This document shows, piece after piece, positions 14,984 through 23,638 of a DNA stretch of 64,000 bases (position 1 is the first letter of the stretch; every line of letters begins with the position of its first letter). The notes below the pieces were generated by a model. That model was not told the origin of the DNA. It saw only the letters and a list, made by a program, of their open reading frames with translations, and did no database searches. The stretch comes from JAKFYM01 sp964612065 (lineage in GTDB: Bacteria > Bdellovibrionota > UBA1018 > CAIPTA01), in the NCBI GenBank assembly GCA_964612065.1, contig CAZTCD010000001.1, forward strand, positions 39,312 through 103,311, read 5' to 3'. The translations under genes were made by a program, and so were the position numbers.

Positions 14984-17508
14984 TTTTTCGCGTCTTGGTT
15001 TTTCTCAGCAGGTTTCCTCAAGAGCGCGGCCTTTAACGATCGCGCTACCTCGCGTTTTTGCGGAGAATCTGCATCTTGAATTTCGGCTTCAAGCATAATT
15101 TTAATACGGCCTGCCAGGCTTTGGTAGGCTTCCGACTGGTAATAAGACTTGAGTGCCTTGATGGATTCCATCCTTTCGGCGGCCGGCCGGTCATTCGTCC
15201 CTGCTTTTGCAGAAGCAAGCGATACCAATCCATTCATTACAACTTGTTCCAAATCCATTTTTTGGCCATTTCGTATATGAAAGGCGAGTGGTGCCGTAGG
15301 CGTGTTTCCCAAAGACTGGATGAATCTGAGTCTAAGTCTCGAAAGCAGGGCGGTTTCCATTCCCTTATAGGCTTTATCCAAGGCGGCTTCCAACGTCTTA
15401 AGCAAGGCTTCTTGATCTGTACGTTCGAGGCCTGCCACATAGGCAGAATTGGAAAGATAAGACAGAAGCTTGGTTTTGGTTGGATCCACGGCCGCACGAG
15501 TCACCGCCGGAAATTCATTCATTCCAATTCCCGCTTCAAAAGCTTGCAGCGCACGGTCACGCATCTCTTCTTCCTTCAGTCCTTCAGGTAGCACATCCTC
15601 TCGGAACACTTTCAAGGACTTCACGGACTGCGAGGCGAGATATCCGAAGCTGTTGGCGCTTGCGGCAATGTAGATGCCGGCGGTTCCAGAGACGCCAGCT
15701 ATCCCTTTTTTCATAGCCGCAATGAGTTCGTCTTTCGTCTTTACCGCGGACGCAGGAGGAAGAGAGAGCAGGGCATTGTCCATCTTTTCAGAAGTGATGG
15801 ATTGCATTCTTCCTCTATGTGCACCTTCTTTTGTGAAAAGCTCCAAGGCGCGAAGCGCTTGTGCCGTTGGGTCCGCCCCAATATCGTATCGATTGCAAAG
15901 GGGATCTACTCCGCCTTCATTTGAGTCGGCTTCTTCATCGTTGCAGGCGGAAAGCTCCGGATCCTGATCTTTTACATCTTTGCCTTCGTTATAGAGCACG
16001 GAGATGATCTGCCGGTCATACTCAAGGAGAGGGCCACTACTCTCTTCCAGGGCTGAGAAGGCACCGTCCTCTTCATTATAGTGATTGTAGTCCATAATGG
16101 AGGTGGAAAACGGCTTAGACGAGTCGTCTGCGTCGTAAGAAAGAGATCCACGGAAGTTGTGAGCAAGCCCGAGGGCGTGCCCAACTTCATGCATCACCAC
16201 TCCCTTTAAAAGTTCTCTTGCAAACTCATCGGGCTTAACATCCGAATCGATTCGCACATTGAGCTCCTTGGCAGCCTCCATGCAGTGAATTGGAATTTTT
16301 CTGCCTGCAATTTTCCGCTTTGAAAGCAGCCGCTTTACTGCATCAACGCGAAGCATACGCTGTTGGTCGGTGTCGTCAGGCACTTGCGAGCCGGGGGTGA
16401 TTTTAGTCCAGTAGTCCTTGCCGATATTGATCCAGGCCAATGGAATATAAATCAAACTCTGGGTCTGGATTCCGGTAACGGGATCGGCATTTTGGCTTTC
16501 GTAAGCCGCGCCAGCTTCCTGAACAGTGTCCCACACGATCGTATTGAATCTCGGATCTCCCAGCTTAATCCCTTCTGGCAGCTTGCCTTCAAAGCGAATC
16601 AGATTTGGGATGTAACGGTTCCAGGCCTCAACGCCGTTTCTAATGTCTTTTAGGTATTGCTCTGGCACATTGCCGAAAACGTACCACTTAATTGGCTCTC
16701 CATTTTTGCGGAGGAAGCGATTTGCGGCTTTGGTTTTTGTGCGAACACCAGGTTTAGATTCGTGAAAAAAGTCGCCTGCATCAAGAAATCGATAGCGTTC
16801 TGCCAGTGGATTTTCTTCCGCATTCGCCAGGATCGGTTTTGCGTCTGCTGGAATCACTAGATCGCGCGGGCGGATGGATTCCATGAAGCCGGCACGGCTA
16901 CCATCTTTTTCTTCAATCGTAGTCTCGATCAAAAAAAGTTCATCGGCAGCAATATGTTCGATAGATCGAATGTAAGAATACTTTTCCCCCTTTGATTCCT
17001 TCCCGAAAACAAAAGTTCCCAGAATAGGGGAGGCATTTTCTGTTTTAACGGTAATTAAATCCCCAACCCGGGCAACGATTGGAAGGTCCAAAATCAAGCG
17101 AGGTGGCATCGGTACGTCGCTCTCAAAGTTGATGCTCGCATCAGTCTCTAGACGAAGGCGATTGGCAAAAATTCGGAAATGAGCAGGAAGCTGGGTAAGC
17201 GAAATACCCATTAACGCGGTTTCTAACTCTTCCTCTCGAATAGACGAATTCTGAAGAGCGGCTCCGTATAAAAAAGTGCGGTTCAGCAGAGATTTAGTAT
17301 CAAGGGTGATGGTTGCCTCAATTGATCCTGCAATGCGCCCGGGAATCAGGCTGCCGTCAGCTCCGATTGCCGGGGCCTTGGTTTCCTGCAGTTCTTTCAC
17401 CTGAAGAGACTGAACTATAGGGGATGGCTCGCTCTCTTTCGAACATGAAAAAAGAGTGAAAGCTGAAATGGAAAGAGCGGCAAGCAAGAGCGATCGATGA
17501 GGCAGCAT
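14980..17508 (-). CDS. Large zinc-dependent metalloprotease lipoprotein
   Basis: An 842-aa protein with a lipoprotein signal peptide (hydrophobic residues 7-20, lipobox LFSC with Cys22). The zinc site HEVGHALGLAHNFRGS (His440, Glu441, His444, His450) and a following SIMDYNHY Met-turn resemble the large extracellular metzincins with DUF4953/DUF5117-type domains. A proline- and charge-rich N-terminal region precedes a beta-rich part (residues about 60-330) and a long helical C-terminal part follows the catalytic domain. A GGGGAAAT site lies before the ATG. It probably cuts proteins at the cell surface; the substrate is unknown. The downstream CysZ-like gene overlaps it by 4 bp. Confidence 0.82.
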   Translation of the reverse strand: MLPHRSLLLAALSISAFTLFSCSKESEPSPIVQSLQVKELQETKAPAIGADGSLIPGRIAGSIEATITLDTKSLLNRTFLYGAALQNSSIREEELETALMGISLTQLPAHFRIFANRLRLETDASINFESDVPMPPRLILDLPIVARVGDLITVKTENASPILGTFVFGKESKGEKYSYIRSIEHIAADELFLIETTIEEKDGSRAGFMESIRPRDLVIPADAKPILANAEENPLAERYRFLDAGDFFHESKPGVRTKTKAANRFLRKNGEPIKWYVFGNVPEQYLKDIRNGVEAWNRYIPNLIRFEGKLPEGIKLGDPRFNTIVWDTVQEAGAAYESQNADPVTGIQTQSLIYIPLAWINIGKDYWTKITPGSQVPDDTDQQRMLRVDAVKRLLSKRKIAGRKIPIHCMEAAKELNVRIDSDVKPDEFARELLKGVVMHEVGHALGLAHNFRGSLSYDADDSSKPFSTSIMDYNHYNEEDGAFSALEESSGPLLEYDRQIISVLYNEGKDVKDQDPELSACNDEEADSNEGGVDPLCNRYDIGADPTAQALRALELFTKEGAHRGRMQSITSEKMDNALLSLPPASAVKTKDELIAAMKKGIAGVSGTAGIYIAASANSFGYLASQSVKSLKVFREDVLPEGLKEEEMRDRALQAFEAGIGMNEFPAVTRAAVDPTKTKLLSYLSNSAYVAGLERTDQEALLKTLEAALDKAYKGMETALLSRLRLRFIQSLGNTPTAPLAFHIRNGQKMDLEQVVMNGLVSLASAKAGTNDRPAAERMESIKALKSYYQSEAYQSLAGRIKIMLEAEIQDADSPQKREVARSLKAALLRKPAEKNQDAKK

Positions 17509-17782
17509 AGATTTCCCCTAAAGACAGGCGGTTCGGCCCTCTCGGGTTGAGTCGGGCGGTGACACTCTATGCAAAGCTGAAGCGGGGAGCAAAGAAAACT
17601 GTGGGCAACACTGGTTTCCATTGGTGAAACGGATGAAAAAGCGGAAAAAGACAGCGGAAATAGGTAAAAAATTGACTGAGTTGGTATTTTTTTCAGGGTC
17701 TTCAGGGAAACATTTGTTTGAAAGCTGCCGTGTAAGTAATCGGATTCTTGGCCAAAAATTGGCGGCCCGTTAAGCTTTTAAG

Positions 17783-19126
17783 ATGGCTACTTCCGTTCCC
17801 AAGCTTCTTCTTATTTCTGACAATCAGGATATTAAGGAGCTACTTACGTTCCAGATCACGTCGCGGTTTGCTCTTAAAGTACAGGAGTGTTCTTCGGCGC
17901 GGGACGCAGCTGAGCTTTTAAAAAAAGACATTACATTGGAGCTTTTGGTAGGGCCCTATAACGGGCCCAACTCGGTGCTCGTCAAAGCATTGAGAGAGCG
18001 GAAGAGCAAAGTTCCTGTTCTATTCTTTTTTGATCCACTTGTAGTTAAGCCCGAGAAAGAAGATCTGGGCGGCTTGAATGTAATCGGCACGGTGGAACAT
18101 TCGAATCTTGTAGACGGAGTACTGAGTGCCATAGAGAAGTTTCTTCCTATGGGTGAAATTGAAGGTGGTGACTCGGAGTTTTGTCCTATTCGCACCAACT
18201 TGCTGATCAAAGTGTCTCCGTTAAAAAGTGAAATTTATATTCGCTTGAACGAAACAAAGTTTGTGAAGCTATTCCGGGCTGGAGACGAGTTCGATGCCGC
18301 CGATCTCGAAAGGTACTATCAGGAAAAAAAGGTGGAGTATATGTACCTCCGCCGCAATGAGACTGCTGAATTCATCATGAAGTTCCGAAGGGAGCTTGAG
18401 GAACTTCTGCAGAGAAAGGATCTTCCGAAAGAGGAGGCATTGGCTGCTTCGGAAATGTCGCATGAAGCAATTCATGAGCTGGTGCACAGTATCGGCTTTA
18501 ACGAAGAGGTGCAGGAGCTTGCCAAGAAAAACGTGGAGATCACTCTCAAAGCGATCGGATCCAATCCGCGACTCAGTGACCTGATCAATAAAGTAAGCCG
18601 GGAAGGGAGCTATATATCACAGCATTCCACGCTGCTCGCGCACGTAGCCTGTTGCGTTGCCAAAGAGATGGACTGGGGATCAGACGCCACGTTCTCCAAG
18701 CTGGCATTGGCGGCTTTCATGCACGATATTTCCGTAAAAGACCCTGAAATGGCGAAAGTGAACTCCTTGCGCGAACTTGAAGAAAAAAAAGGCGCGTTTC
18801 CGGCAGAAGAGATGAAGCAGTATCACCTGCATCCCGCAAAGGCAGCCGACGTGGTGAGAAGTTTCAAAGAGGTTCCGGCCGATGTAGATATCATCGTGCA
18901 GCAACATCATGAGCGTCCGAATGGCAGCGGTTTTCCACGAGGCTTGCTGTTCAACTATATCTCGCCACTTTCTAGTTTATTCATCGTCGCTCATGAGCTG
19001 ACTCAGGCGATTCTTTTTAAGAGGACATCCTTTAATCTTGGGGAATGGGTTTCTGAGAAAAAACCGGCATTCAATCAAGGCAATTTCAAGAAAGTGATGG
19101 CGGCGCTTGATAAGGTGAAGCTGTAA
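17783..19126 (+). CDS. HD-GYP-type protein with N-terminal pseudo-receiver
   Basis: A 447-aa protein. Residues 5-120 have the alternating pattern of a response-regulator receiver, but the phosphate-accepting Asp region reads LELLVGPYNGP, so phosphorylation looks lost. The middle (about 145-260) is a linker with a PilZ-like or coiled segment. The C-terminal HD part (about 275-430) has YISQHSTLLAHVACCVA, AAFMHDISV, HLHPAKAADVV and QQHHERPNGSGFPRG; GFP stands for GYP and the late metal Asp is His (FIVAHELTQAI). HD-GYP proteins break down c-di-GMP; here activity is uncertain because of these changes. Its last 41 bp overlap the convergent pseudouridine synthase gene. Confidence 0.78.
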   Translation: MATSVPKLLLISDNQDIKELLTFQITSRFALKVQECSSARDAAELLKKDITLELLVGPYNGPNSVLVKALRERKSKVPVLFFFDPLVVKPEKEDLGGLNVIGTVEHSNLVDGVLSAIEKFLPMGEIEGGDSEFCPIRTNLLIKVSPLKSEIYIRLNETKFVKLFRAGDEFDAADLERYYQEKKVEYMYLRRNETAEFIMKFRRELEELLQRKDLPKEEALAASEMSHEAIHELVHSIGFNEEVQELAKKNVEITLKAIGSNPRLSDLINKVSREGSYISQHSTLLAHVACCVAKEMDWGSDATFSKLALAAFMHDISVKDPEMAKVNSLRELEEKKGAFPAEEMKQYHLHPAKAADVVRSFKEVPADVDIIVQQHHERPNGSGFPRGLLFNYISPLSSLFIVAHELTQAILFKRTSFNLGEWVSEKKPAFNQGNFKKVMAALDKVKL

Positions 19127-19823
19127 GCGGGCATACCCCGGCTTGGCCGAATATTCGGTGCCATTCCCGGTTCCATCGATTTATCACTCTGATTCTAGCG
19201 CCCGTGCGGGGGCAGTCAAAATTCAGTTCCATACTTCGCAGCATTAGAGTTTCGCATCCGGTAAGATGGGCGAATTCGCGATTCAGTTTCTTATCTCCGT
19301 GGCGGGTATCTCCAAGGATTGGAAATCCAGAGCCTGCCAGGTGCCTGCGAATTTGATGGAAGCGTCCCGTTAGGGGAACTGCTTTTACAAAAGTAAAAAC
19401 GCGATCACCCCCTTTGGGGTGAAGCAGGGGAAGAGCAAAATGAGCAATAGGGAAAACCAGTGTGTGCGCATCCTTCAGCGTTTCACCTTTAACCCGAAGA
19501 GGTTCTTTGATCTCTGTTTCGTTAAGAAACTTGCCCCTGACCAGCGCGAAATAGGACTTTCCTGCATCGCGAGAGGCAAACTGAGGCTGGAGTGCTTCGG
19601 CGGCTTTTCTGCTCTTGGAAAATAGTAGAAGCCCGGAAGTGGCCCTGTCTAAGCGATGGGCCGGATAAACGCTGTAACCCAGCTGTTTGGAGAGAATACC
19701 CAGGGCATTCCAGCGGGGAAGGATGCGGACGGACTGGTCTTCTGGCGGATGAGTATGGAAGCGGGTTGGTTTGTCGATCACCACCCACGCTGGATCATCT
19801 CGCACGATTTTAAGTTTAAGCAC
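19086..19823 (-). CDS. RluA-family pseudouridine synthase (TruC-like)
   Basis: A 245-aa enzyme that turns uridine into pseudouridine in RNA. Typical blocks are WVVIDKPTRFHTHP, AHRLDRATSGLLLFSKS with the catalytic Asp in HRLDRATSG, KSYFALVRG, the RFHQIRRHLAGSGFPILGD block and MLRSMELNFDCP. There is no S4 domain, as in TruC/RluA. The start is a GTG with GAGG about 8 nt upstream. The target (tRNA or rRNA) cannot be told from the sequence. The tRNA-Arg gene lies just upstream on the same strand. The 3' end overlaps the HD-GYP gene tail to tail. Confidence 0.88.
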   Translation of the reverse strand: MLKLKIVRDDPAWVVIDKPTRFHTHPPEDQSVRILPRWNALGILSKQLGYSVYPAHRLDRATSGLLLFSKSRKAAEALQPQFASRDAGKSYFALVRGKFLNETEIKEPLRVKGETLKDAHTLVFPIAHFALPLLHPKGGDRVFTFVKAVPLTGRFHQIRRHLAGSGFPILGDTRHGDKKLNREFAHLTGCETLMLRSMELNFDCPRTGARIRVINRWNREWHRIFGQAGVCPLTASPYQAPPSLS

Positions 19824-19876
19824 GATTTTGGCCTCGGCCGGGGATTCTTTTGGGGTTTCAGCAAATAAGAAAAGTT

Positions 19877-19953
19877 TGGCGGACCCGATACGATTCGAAC
19901 GTACGACCTTTGCCTTCGGAGGGCAACGCTCTATCCAGCTGAGCTACGGGTCC
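19877..19953 (-). tRNA. tRNA-Arg (anticodon CCG)
   Basis: On the minus strand GGACCCG pairs with CGGGTCC as the acceptor stem, followed by discriminator G and an encoded CCA. The D arm is GCTC/GAGC, the anticodon arm TTGCC/GGCAA with loop CTCCGAA, giving anticodon CCG (codon CGG), and the T arm contains TTCGAAT. All stems pair. Confidence 0.95.
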
Positions 19954-20041
19954 AATGCTGAGAGTTCTTGATTTACCTCGGTGGCTCATTTGGCTCAAGG
20001 ATTTATGCATTGAGCTGTACTGAACAGTGCTTCCCGAAATA

Positions 20042-20072
20042 GAAAAAAGCCGCAGGCAAAACGCCTGCGGCT
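20042..20072 (-). terminator. Intrinsic terminator after the subtilase gene
   Basis: A 10-bp stem (AGCCGCAGGC with GCCTGCGGCT) and 5-nt loop. On the minus strand it is followed by a run of T. A short TTTT on the other side may give weak two-way function. It lies 26 bp past the subtilase stop. Confidence 0.85.
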
Positions 20073-20098
20073 TTTCAGGAAGGGTCCTGCAATATCGA

Positions 20099-21310
20099 CT
20101 AGTTGAGGAACTTCAGCAGGTCAACCACGCCACCCGCACGAACGCGGTCGGTCCATAGAGGCGAGCGGGTGCTCGTATTCACCAATTTCTCCGCCGTGGC
20201 TTCCGATGGCACGAAACTGCCACTTAAGCCTCTGGCAAGGGCTCCTGCCACGAGGGGCGTAGCCATCGAGGTTCCGCTCATCGATTGGAAGGATCCACCT
20301 GGAACAGTCGAAATAATGTCTGCGCCTGGAGCCGCTACGGAAACGTATTTGTCTCCGTAGTTTGAAAATGACGCCATTGCGCCACGGCTATCCGAGGCTG
20401 CAACAACTACCATATTCGAGAGGCCAGTGAATCCGGCGGGAAAGAGCGGATCGCGCTCCAAGCCCGTGTTCATATTCAGCGATTCATTGCCGGAGGCGGC
20501 CACGAAAATAGCGCCTTTAGAGCCTGCGTATTCAATGGCTGCGCGGAGAAGCGCGAGGTTGGGTTCGGACGGATCAAAGGTTCCCCAGCTCCTGTACACT
20601 CGCCAGGAGTTAGATAGCACCCTGGCGCCATTGTCTACGGCGTACTTTATGCCAGCGGCTGCATTCGAAAGGAATCCACGGGCTTCGCTGCCAATGATTC
20701 GAACCGGCATGATCTTAACGCCGGGAGCAACACCTACGGCACCAGTGCGTGCATCAGGAGCCCCGCCGATAATCCCCGCACAGTGGGTGCCGTGTTGGTC
20801 GCCATCCATGGGGTCGCCGTCTTTCGCATCGAAATCGTAGCCGTGAACATCATCAATAAATCCGTTGCCGTCATCATCGAGTCCGTTGTTCGGAACTTCC
20901 CGGGAATTCGTATAAATATTCCTGGTGAGAGCTGGGTGATTGTAGTCCACGCCAGTATCCAGCACTGCGACGATAACGTTTTGGCCTTGGCGTGTTGCAG
21001 GAAGCTGGGAATACTTCATTGCATCGGGATGCCAGGCACGCCGGGCGGTTGCATCGTCGGCTCCTTGGTCTTCGTCAGCCGGAAGGCCGATTTGAAGGTC
21101 TTCTGTAACTTCCTCTGCAGCAGATCTGAAGGAAGCCAGAACATTGGCAAACTTCGGAGCTTCCACCACCACATAGGTATCTTCGCCAAACTGCAAGGTC
21201 TGAACGGTTTTACCCACCACCGTTCCAATTGGGTTTTTAAGAATAAAGCGCTCCGCCTTAGCTGTGGCTGGAGCAACAATCAACGCGAGAACAAGAACCA
21301 GTTTTTTCAT
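20099..21310 (-). CDS. Secreted subtilisin-like serine protease (S8)
   Basis: A 403-aa protein with a signal peptide (MKKLVLVLALIVAPATAKA) and a short propeptide-like region before the catalytic domain. The triad is clear: Asp in VAVLDTGVDYNHP, His in HGTHCAGIIGG, Ser in SGTSMATPLVAGAL, with the oxyanion Asn in AASGNES. A loop rich in Asp and Gly after the first Asp (GLDDDGNGFIDDVHG) looks like a calcium site found in many secreted subtilases. A GGAGGGG site precedes the ATG, and a strong terminator follows. It should act outside the cytoplasm on proteins. Confidence 0.93.
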   Translation of the reverse strand: MKKLVLVLALIVAPATAKAERFILKNPIGTVVGKTVQTLQFGEDTYVVVEAPKFANVLASFRSAAEEVTEDLQIGLPADEDQGADDATARRAWHPDAMKYSQLPATRQGQNVIVAVLDTGVDYNHPALTRNIYTNSREVPNNGLDDDGNGFIDDVHGYDFDAKDGDPMDGDQHGTHCAGIIGGAPDARTGAVGVAPGVKIMPVRIIGSEARGFLSNAAAGIKYAVDNGARVLSNSWRVYRSWGTFDPSEPNLALLRAAIEYAGSKGAIFVAASGNESLNMNTGLERDPLFPAGFTGLSNMVVVAASDSRGAMASFSNYGDKYVSVAAPGADIISTVPGGSFQSMSGTSMATPLVAGALARGLSGSFVPSEATAEKLVNTSTRSPLWTDRVRAGGVVDLLKFLN

Positions 21311-21331
21311 TTTTAACCCCTCCGGTTGGAA

Positions 21332-21361
21332 ATCTTAGGGGGGTGTTTCTGTGAGTTGCAA
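21332..21361 (-). promoter_or_regulatory. Promoter candidate for the subtilase gene
   Basis: On the minus strand TTGCAA (-35, 4 of 6 matches) and TAAGAT (-10, 4 of 6) are 18 bp apart and about 20 bp upstream of the ATG, leaving room for a short leader with the GGAGGGG site. Confidence 0.35.
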
Positions 21362-21591
21362 TCTTTTAAGATAGTAATGAGGCAATTATTCTGAATGTAA
21401 AAATGGCTGCATGAATGATTTTCCCAGTGGTCTAGAGCTGCGGCATTTGCGGCGAAGTTGTAAAGGGTTCTGATTTCAGTGGTTTTGAGAATGGCTTTGG
21501 GTGAGCGCAGAGCGGCGATTCAAGAAGATTCTGGGAAACATCGCCCCAAATTGAAAGGTTCTGTCAGGAAATTAAAGGTCCAATCGCAGGC

Positions 21592-21618
21592 AAAAAAGGG
21601 CACCGAAACTCGGTGCCC
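21592..21618 (-). terminator. Intrinsic terminator after the 158-aa secreted-protein gene
   Basis: A 9-bp perfect stem (GGGCACCGA with TCGGTGCCC), 3-nt loop, and six T on the minus strand. It lies 46 bp past the stop at 21665. Confidence 0.85.
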
Positions 21619-21664
21619 CCAAGAATACTCCCTCCTGGTAGAGGTGGATATAAATTAAATTTAA

Positions 21665-22141
21665 TTATTCGCCTTTCAGGTAGCGAGCGCAGCTGAGGTC
21701 GGCATTGATGCGGTCGCCATTTCTTTTCACAAGTACGAGCTTACCGCTTACCAGCTGGCCGTCAGCAACAGGAGCTGCATAGGAGAAATCGATGTCTGCG
21801 ATGATTGCATCAAGCTGGCCGAGTTTCGTGCCGAGGATCAGCTCACCTTTGCGGGAGCTATCATTGAAGCGAAGGTCTACGTTAGCTTCATATTTGGAAG
21901 CGCGATTTTCGAGTACGCCGTGAACTTGGGTGAAGCGAGCGATTGTTTTCCGGCCGAACTTCACGGCTGGATCTGAAACCACCATTACAGCGGCCACGCG
22001 AGTTCCTACTTCGGGATTGGTGTGATTGTATACTTTTACATTGAGATCGCCGCCTACGGTTTGGCAGTTGAATCCGTCAGCGTGAGCGGATGCGGAGAAA
22101 GTGGCGATGGCAAGGACGGCAAAAGTGTTTACGAGTTTCAT
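21665..22141 (-). CDS. Small secreted protein of unknown function
   Basis: A 158-aa protein with a signal peptide ending ASAHA. The mature part starts DGFNCQTVGGDLNVKVYNH and ends with a second Cys (LSCARYLKGE), so a disulphide joining the two ends is likely. The rest looks like a beta sandwich (AAVMVVSDPAVKFG, GELILGTKLG). I recall similar small secreted proteins in Bdellovibrio, but no function is known. It has its own GGGA site and terminator, so it is probably a single-gene transcript. Confidence 0.65.
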   Translation of the reverse strand: MKLVNTFAVLAIATFSASAHADGFNCQTVGGDLNVKVYNHTNPEVGTRVAAVMVVSDPAVKFGRKTIARFTQVHGVLENRASKYEANVDLRFNDSSRKGELILGTKLGQLDAIIADIDFSYAAPVADGQLVSGKLVLVKRNGDRINADLSCARYLKGE

Positions 22142-22417
22142 TTGTTTTTCCCTTTGTCTTAATCTGTCTGGGTTACGAGATCCTTCTCAGTGAACTCCGT
22201 GGCTTTTCACAGGATCGTTGCGGCTGTCCGCAGGTCGAATGTGTCGGCGAAATGGAAAGTAAGGCCCCTTTTCAGTAAACTCAAATGCATAAAAACAACG
22301 TTAATATTCATTAATTAAATAAAACAAACAATGGGTAAACGGCTTGGCCTTTCTCGCTAATAAACTTGCCGGGAAAGGCGTGTGGACGGAGGGGCTGGAA
22401 GCCATTACGATTTTTAA

Positions 22418-23323
22418 ATGAGAAAATCTGTTCTACTAGCGCTTCTTCTGGGATCGCTTCCCTTGGTGGCACTGGCCTCTGACGCCGAAGTTTCTGAAAC
22501 GGAATCTAAACCCATCCCCACGGAAGAAGTGGCTCCGCAGGAGGATCCTCCGCTGGGATGGTTCTCTTTCCTTACAAAAATTCCCGGTGACTATGTTGCC
22601 GTGGCCAATTCTCTGTTCGCCAGAGACCAGATTGGGAACTGGGCGGGGGTAGTGGGATCCACTGCGGCTCTCATTAAATATGATTACGAGCTCTGGCAGC
22701 CTTTTTCCAAAGAGCACGCAAAGAAAGGGTTTGCTTTCGATGCTACGGAGTTTGGATGGAATGTGGGTAAGGGGGGCTTTCAGTTTTTGATCGCCGGCGG
22801 CTTCCTGCTTTACGGTGGAGCATTCAAGAGCCATCGTGCTCTTAGAACTTGCAGTCAGATCCTTGAGGTAGTGATCGCCACAGGAATCACCACACAGGTG
22901 CTAAAGCATATTACCGGGCGCGAGAGCCCGAACGTGGCTACCGAGCCGCGCACCGGAAAGTGGCAATGGTTCCCGAATCCGGCCAAATATTCCAGGCGGG
23001 TATCTGCCTATGATGCATTTCCGTCCGGTCATATTGCCACCACTCTCGCGACTACGAGAGTGATCATTGCGAATTATCCTGAGCAGAAATGGATTCCCTG
23101 GGTGGGATATCCATTGGTTGCATTTGTTGGAGTAAGCATGGTGGCTACGAACGGGCATTGGTGGAGTGATTATCCGCTAAGCATTCTGCTTGGATACCAT
23201 TTCGCAAAGGCGGTGACCCGCGGAAATGCTCCTTACCGAGCCGAAGATGAACGAGCTTTACGCCTGGATCCCTATGTTCCTTTCCCTGAGAGCGCTGGCT
23301 TGATGCTAACCAAGCGCTTCTAG
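22418..23323 (+). CDS. PAP2-family phosphatase, exported or membrane-bound
   Basis: A 301-aa protein with an N-terminal signal or membrane segment (residues 4-21), an acidic linker, and a type 2 phosphatidic acid phosphatase domain. The three motifs are present in slightly changed form: KHITGRESPN (motif 1), AFPSGHIATT (motif 2, His general acid) and NGHWWSDYPLSILLGY (motif 3, nucleophile His). Hydrophobic segments in between fit the six-helix core. It should remove phosphate from a lipid phosphate in the envelope. The upstream 276 bp are shared with a divergent secreted-protein gene. Confidence 0.85.
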   Translation: MRKSVLLALLLGSLPLVALASDAEVSETESKPIPTEEVAPQEDPPLGWFSFLTKIPGDYVAVANSLFARDQIGNWAGVVGSTAALIKYDYELWQPFSKEHAKKGFAFDATEFGWNVGKGGFQFLIAGGFLLYGGAFKSHRALRTCSQILEVVIATGITTQVLKHITGRESPNVATEPRTGKWQWFPNPAKYSRRVSAYDAFPSGHIATTLATTRVIIANYPEQKWIPWVGYPLVAFVGVSMVATNGHWWSDYPLSILLGYHFAKAVTRGNAPYRAEDERALRLDPYVPFPESAGLMLTKRF

Positions 23324-23374
23324 GTTGGAAATCTACTTACTGAACGTTCAGATCAACCAGGCTAGGCTTTTGAA

Positions 23375-23457
23375 TGGTGCTCTCGGAGAGACTCGAACTC
23401 TCACGCTCGCGCATACGACCCTGAATCGTACGTGTCTACCAATTCCACCACGAGAGC
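23375..23457 (-). tRNA. tRNA-Leu (anticodon CAG)
   Basis: A class II tRNA on the minus strand. Acceptor GCTCTCG pairs with CGAGAGC, discriminator A and encoded CCA follow. Anticodon arm TACGA/TCGTA with loop TTCAGGG gives CAG (codon CTG). A long variable arm (about 12 nt) and T loop TTCGAGT are present. Confidence 0.95.
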
Positions 23458-23638
23458 AAAGCTTGCGAATGAAAAGGGAATTTTTCATGTTCGCGTTAGC
23501 TTGGCAAGTGGAAAGAACATTAGGACAATAGGAAGAGATACAGCCCTTTCGCTAGAGCGGGCGCACCATCAATAGATACGGTATTGACGCAATGAGTTAA
23601 TGCTGGTTTATGGGCGCTGTGCCATTCATGGAGGATTG

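Larger units (their letters stand above)
21311..21664. other. Intergenic region between two minus-strand secreted-protein genes
   Basis: About 350 bases. The right end holds the terminator of the gene at 21665 (21592-21618), the left end the promoter candidate of the subtilase gene (21332-21361). The middle has no open frame with a ribosome site, no repeat and no recognisable RNA. Confidence 0.6.

Noticed and set aside
17951..17968. GGGCCC repeated as an inverted pair with 6-nt loop
   Set aside because: Short, GC-rich, in the middle of a coding region and with no T tract; can be chance.
20783..21316. 177-aa plus-strand open frame
   Set aside because: Shadow of the subtilase gene, which has the full catalytic triad on the minus strand.
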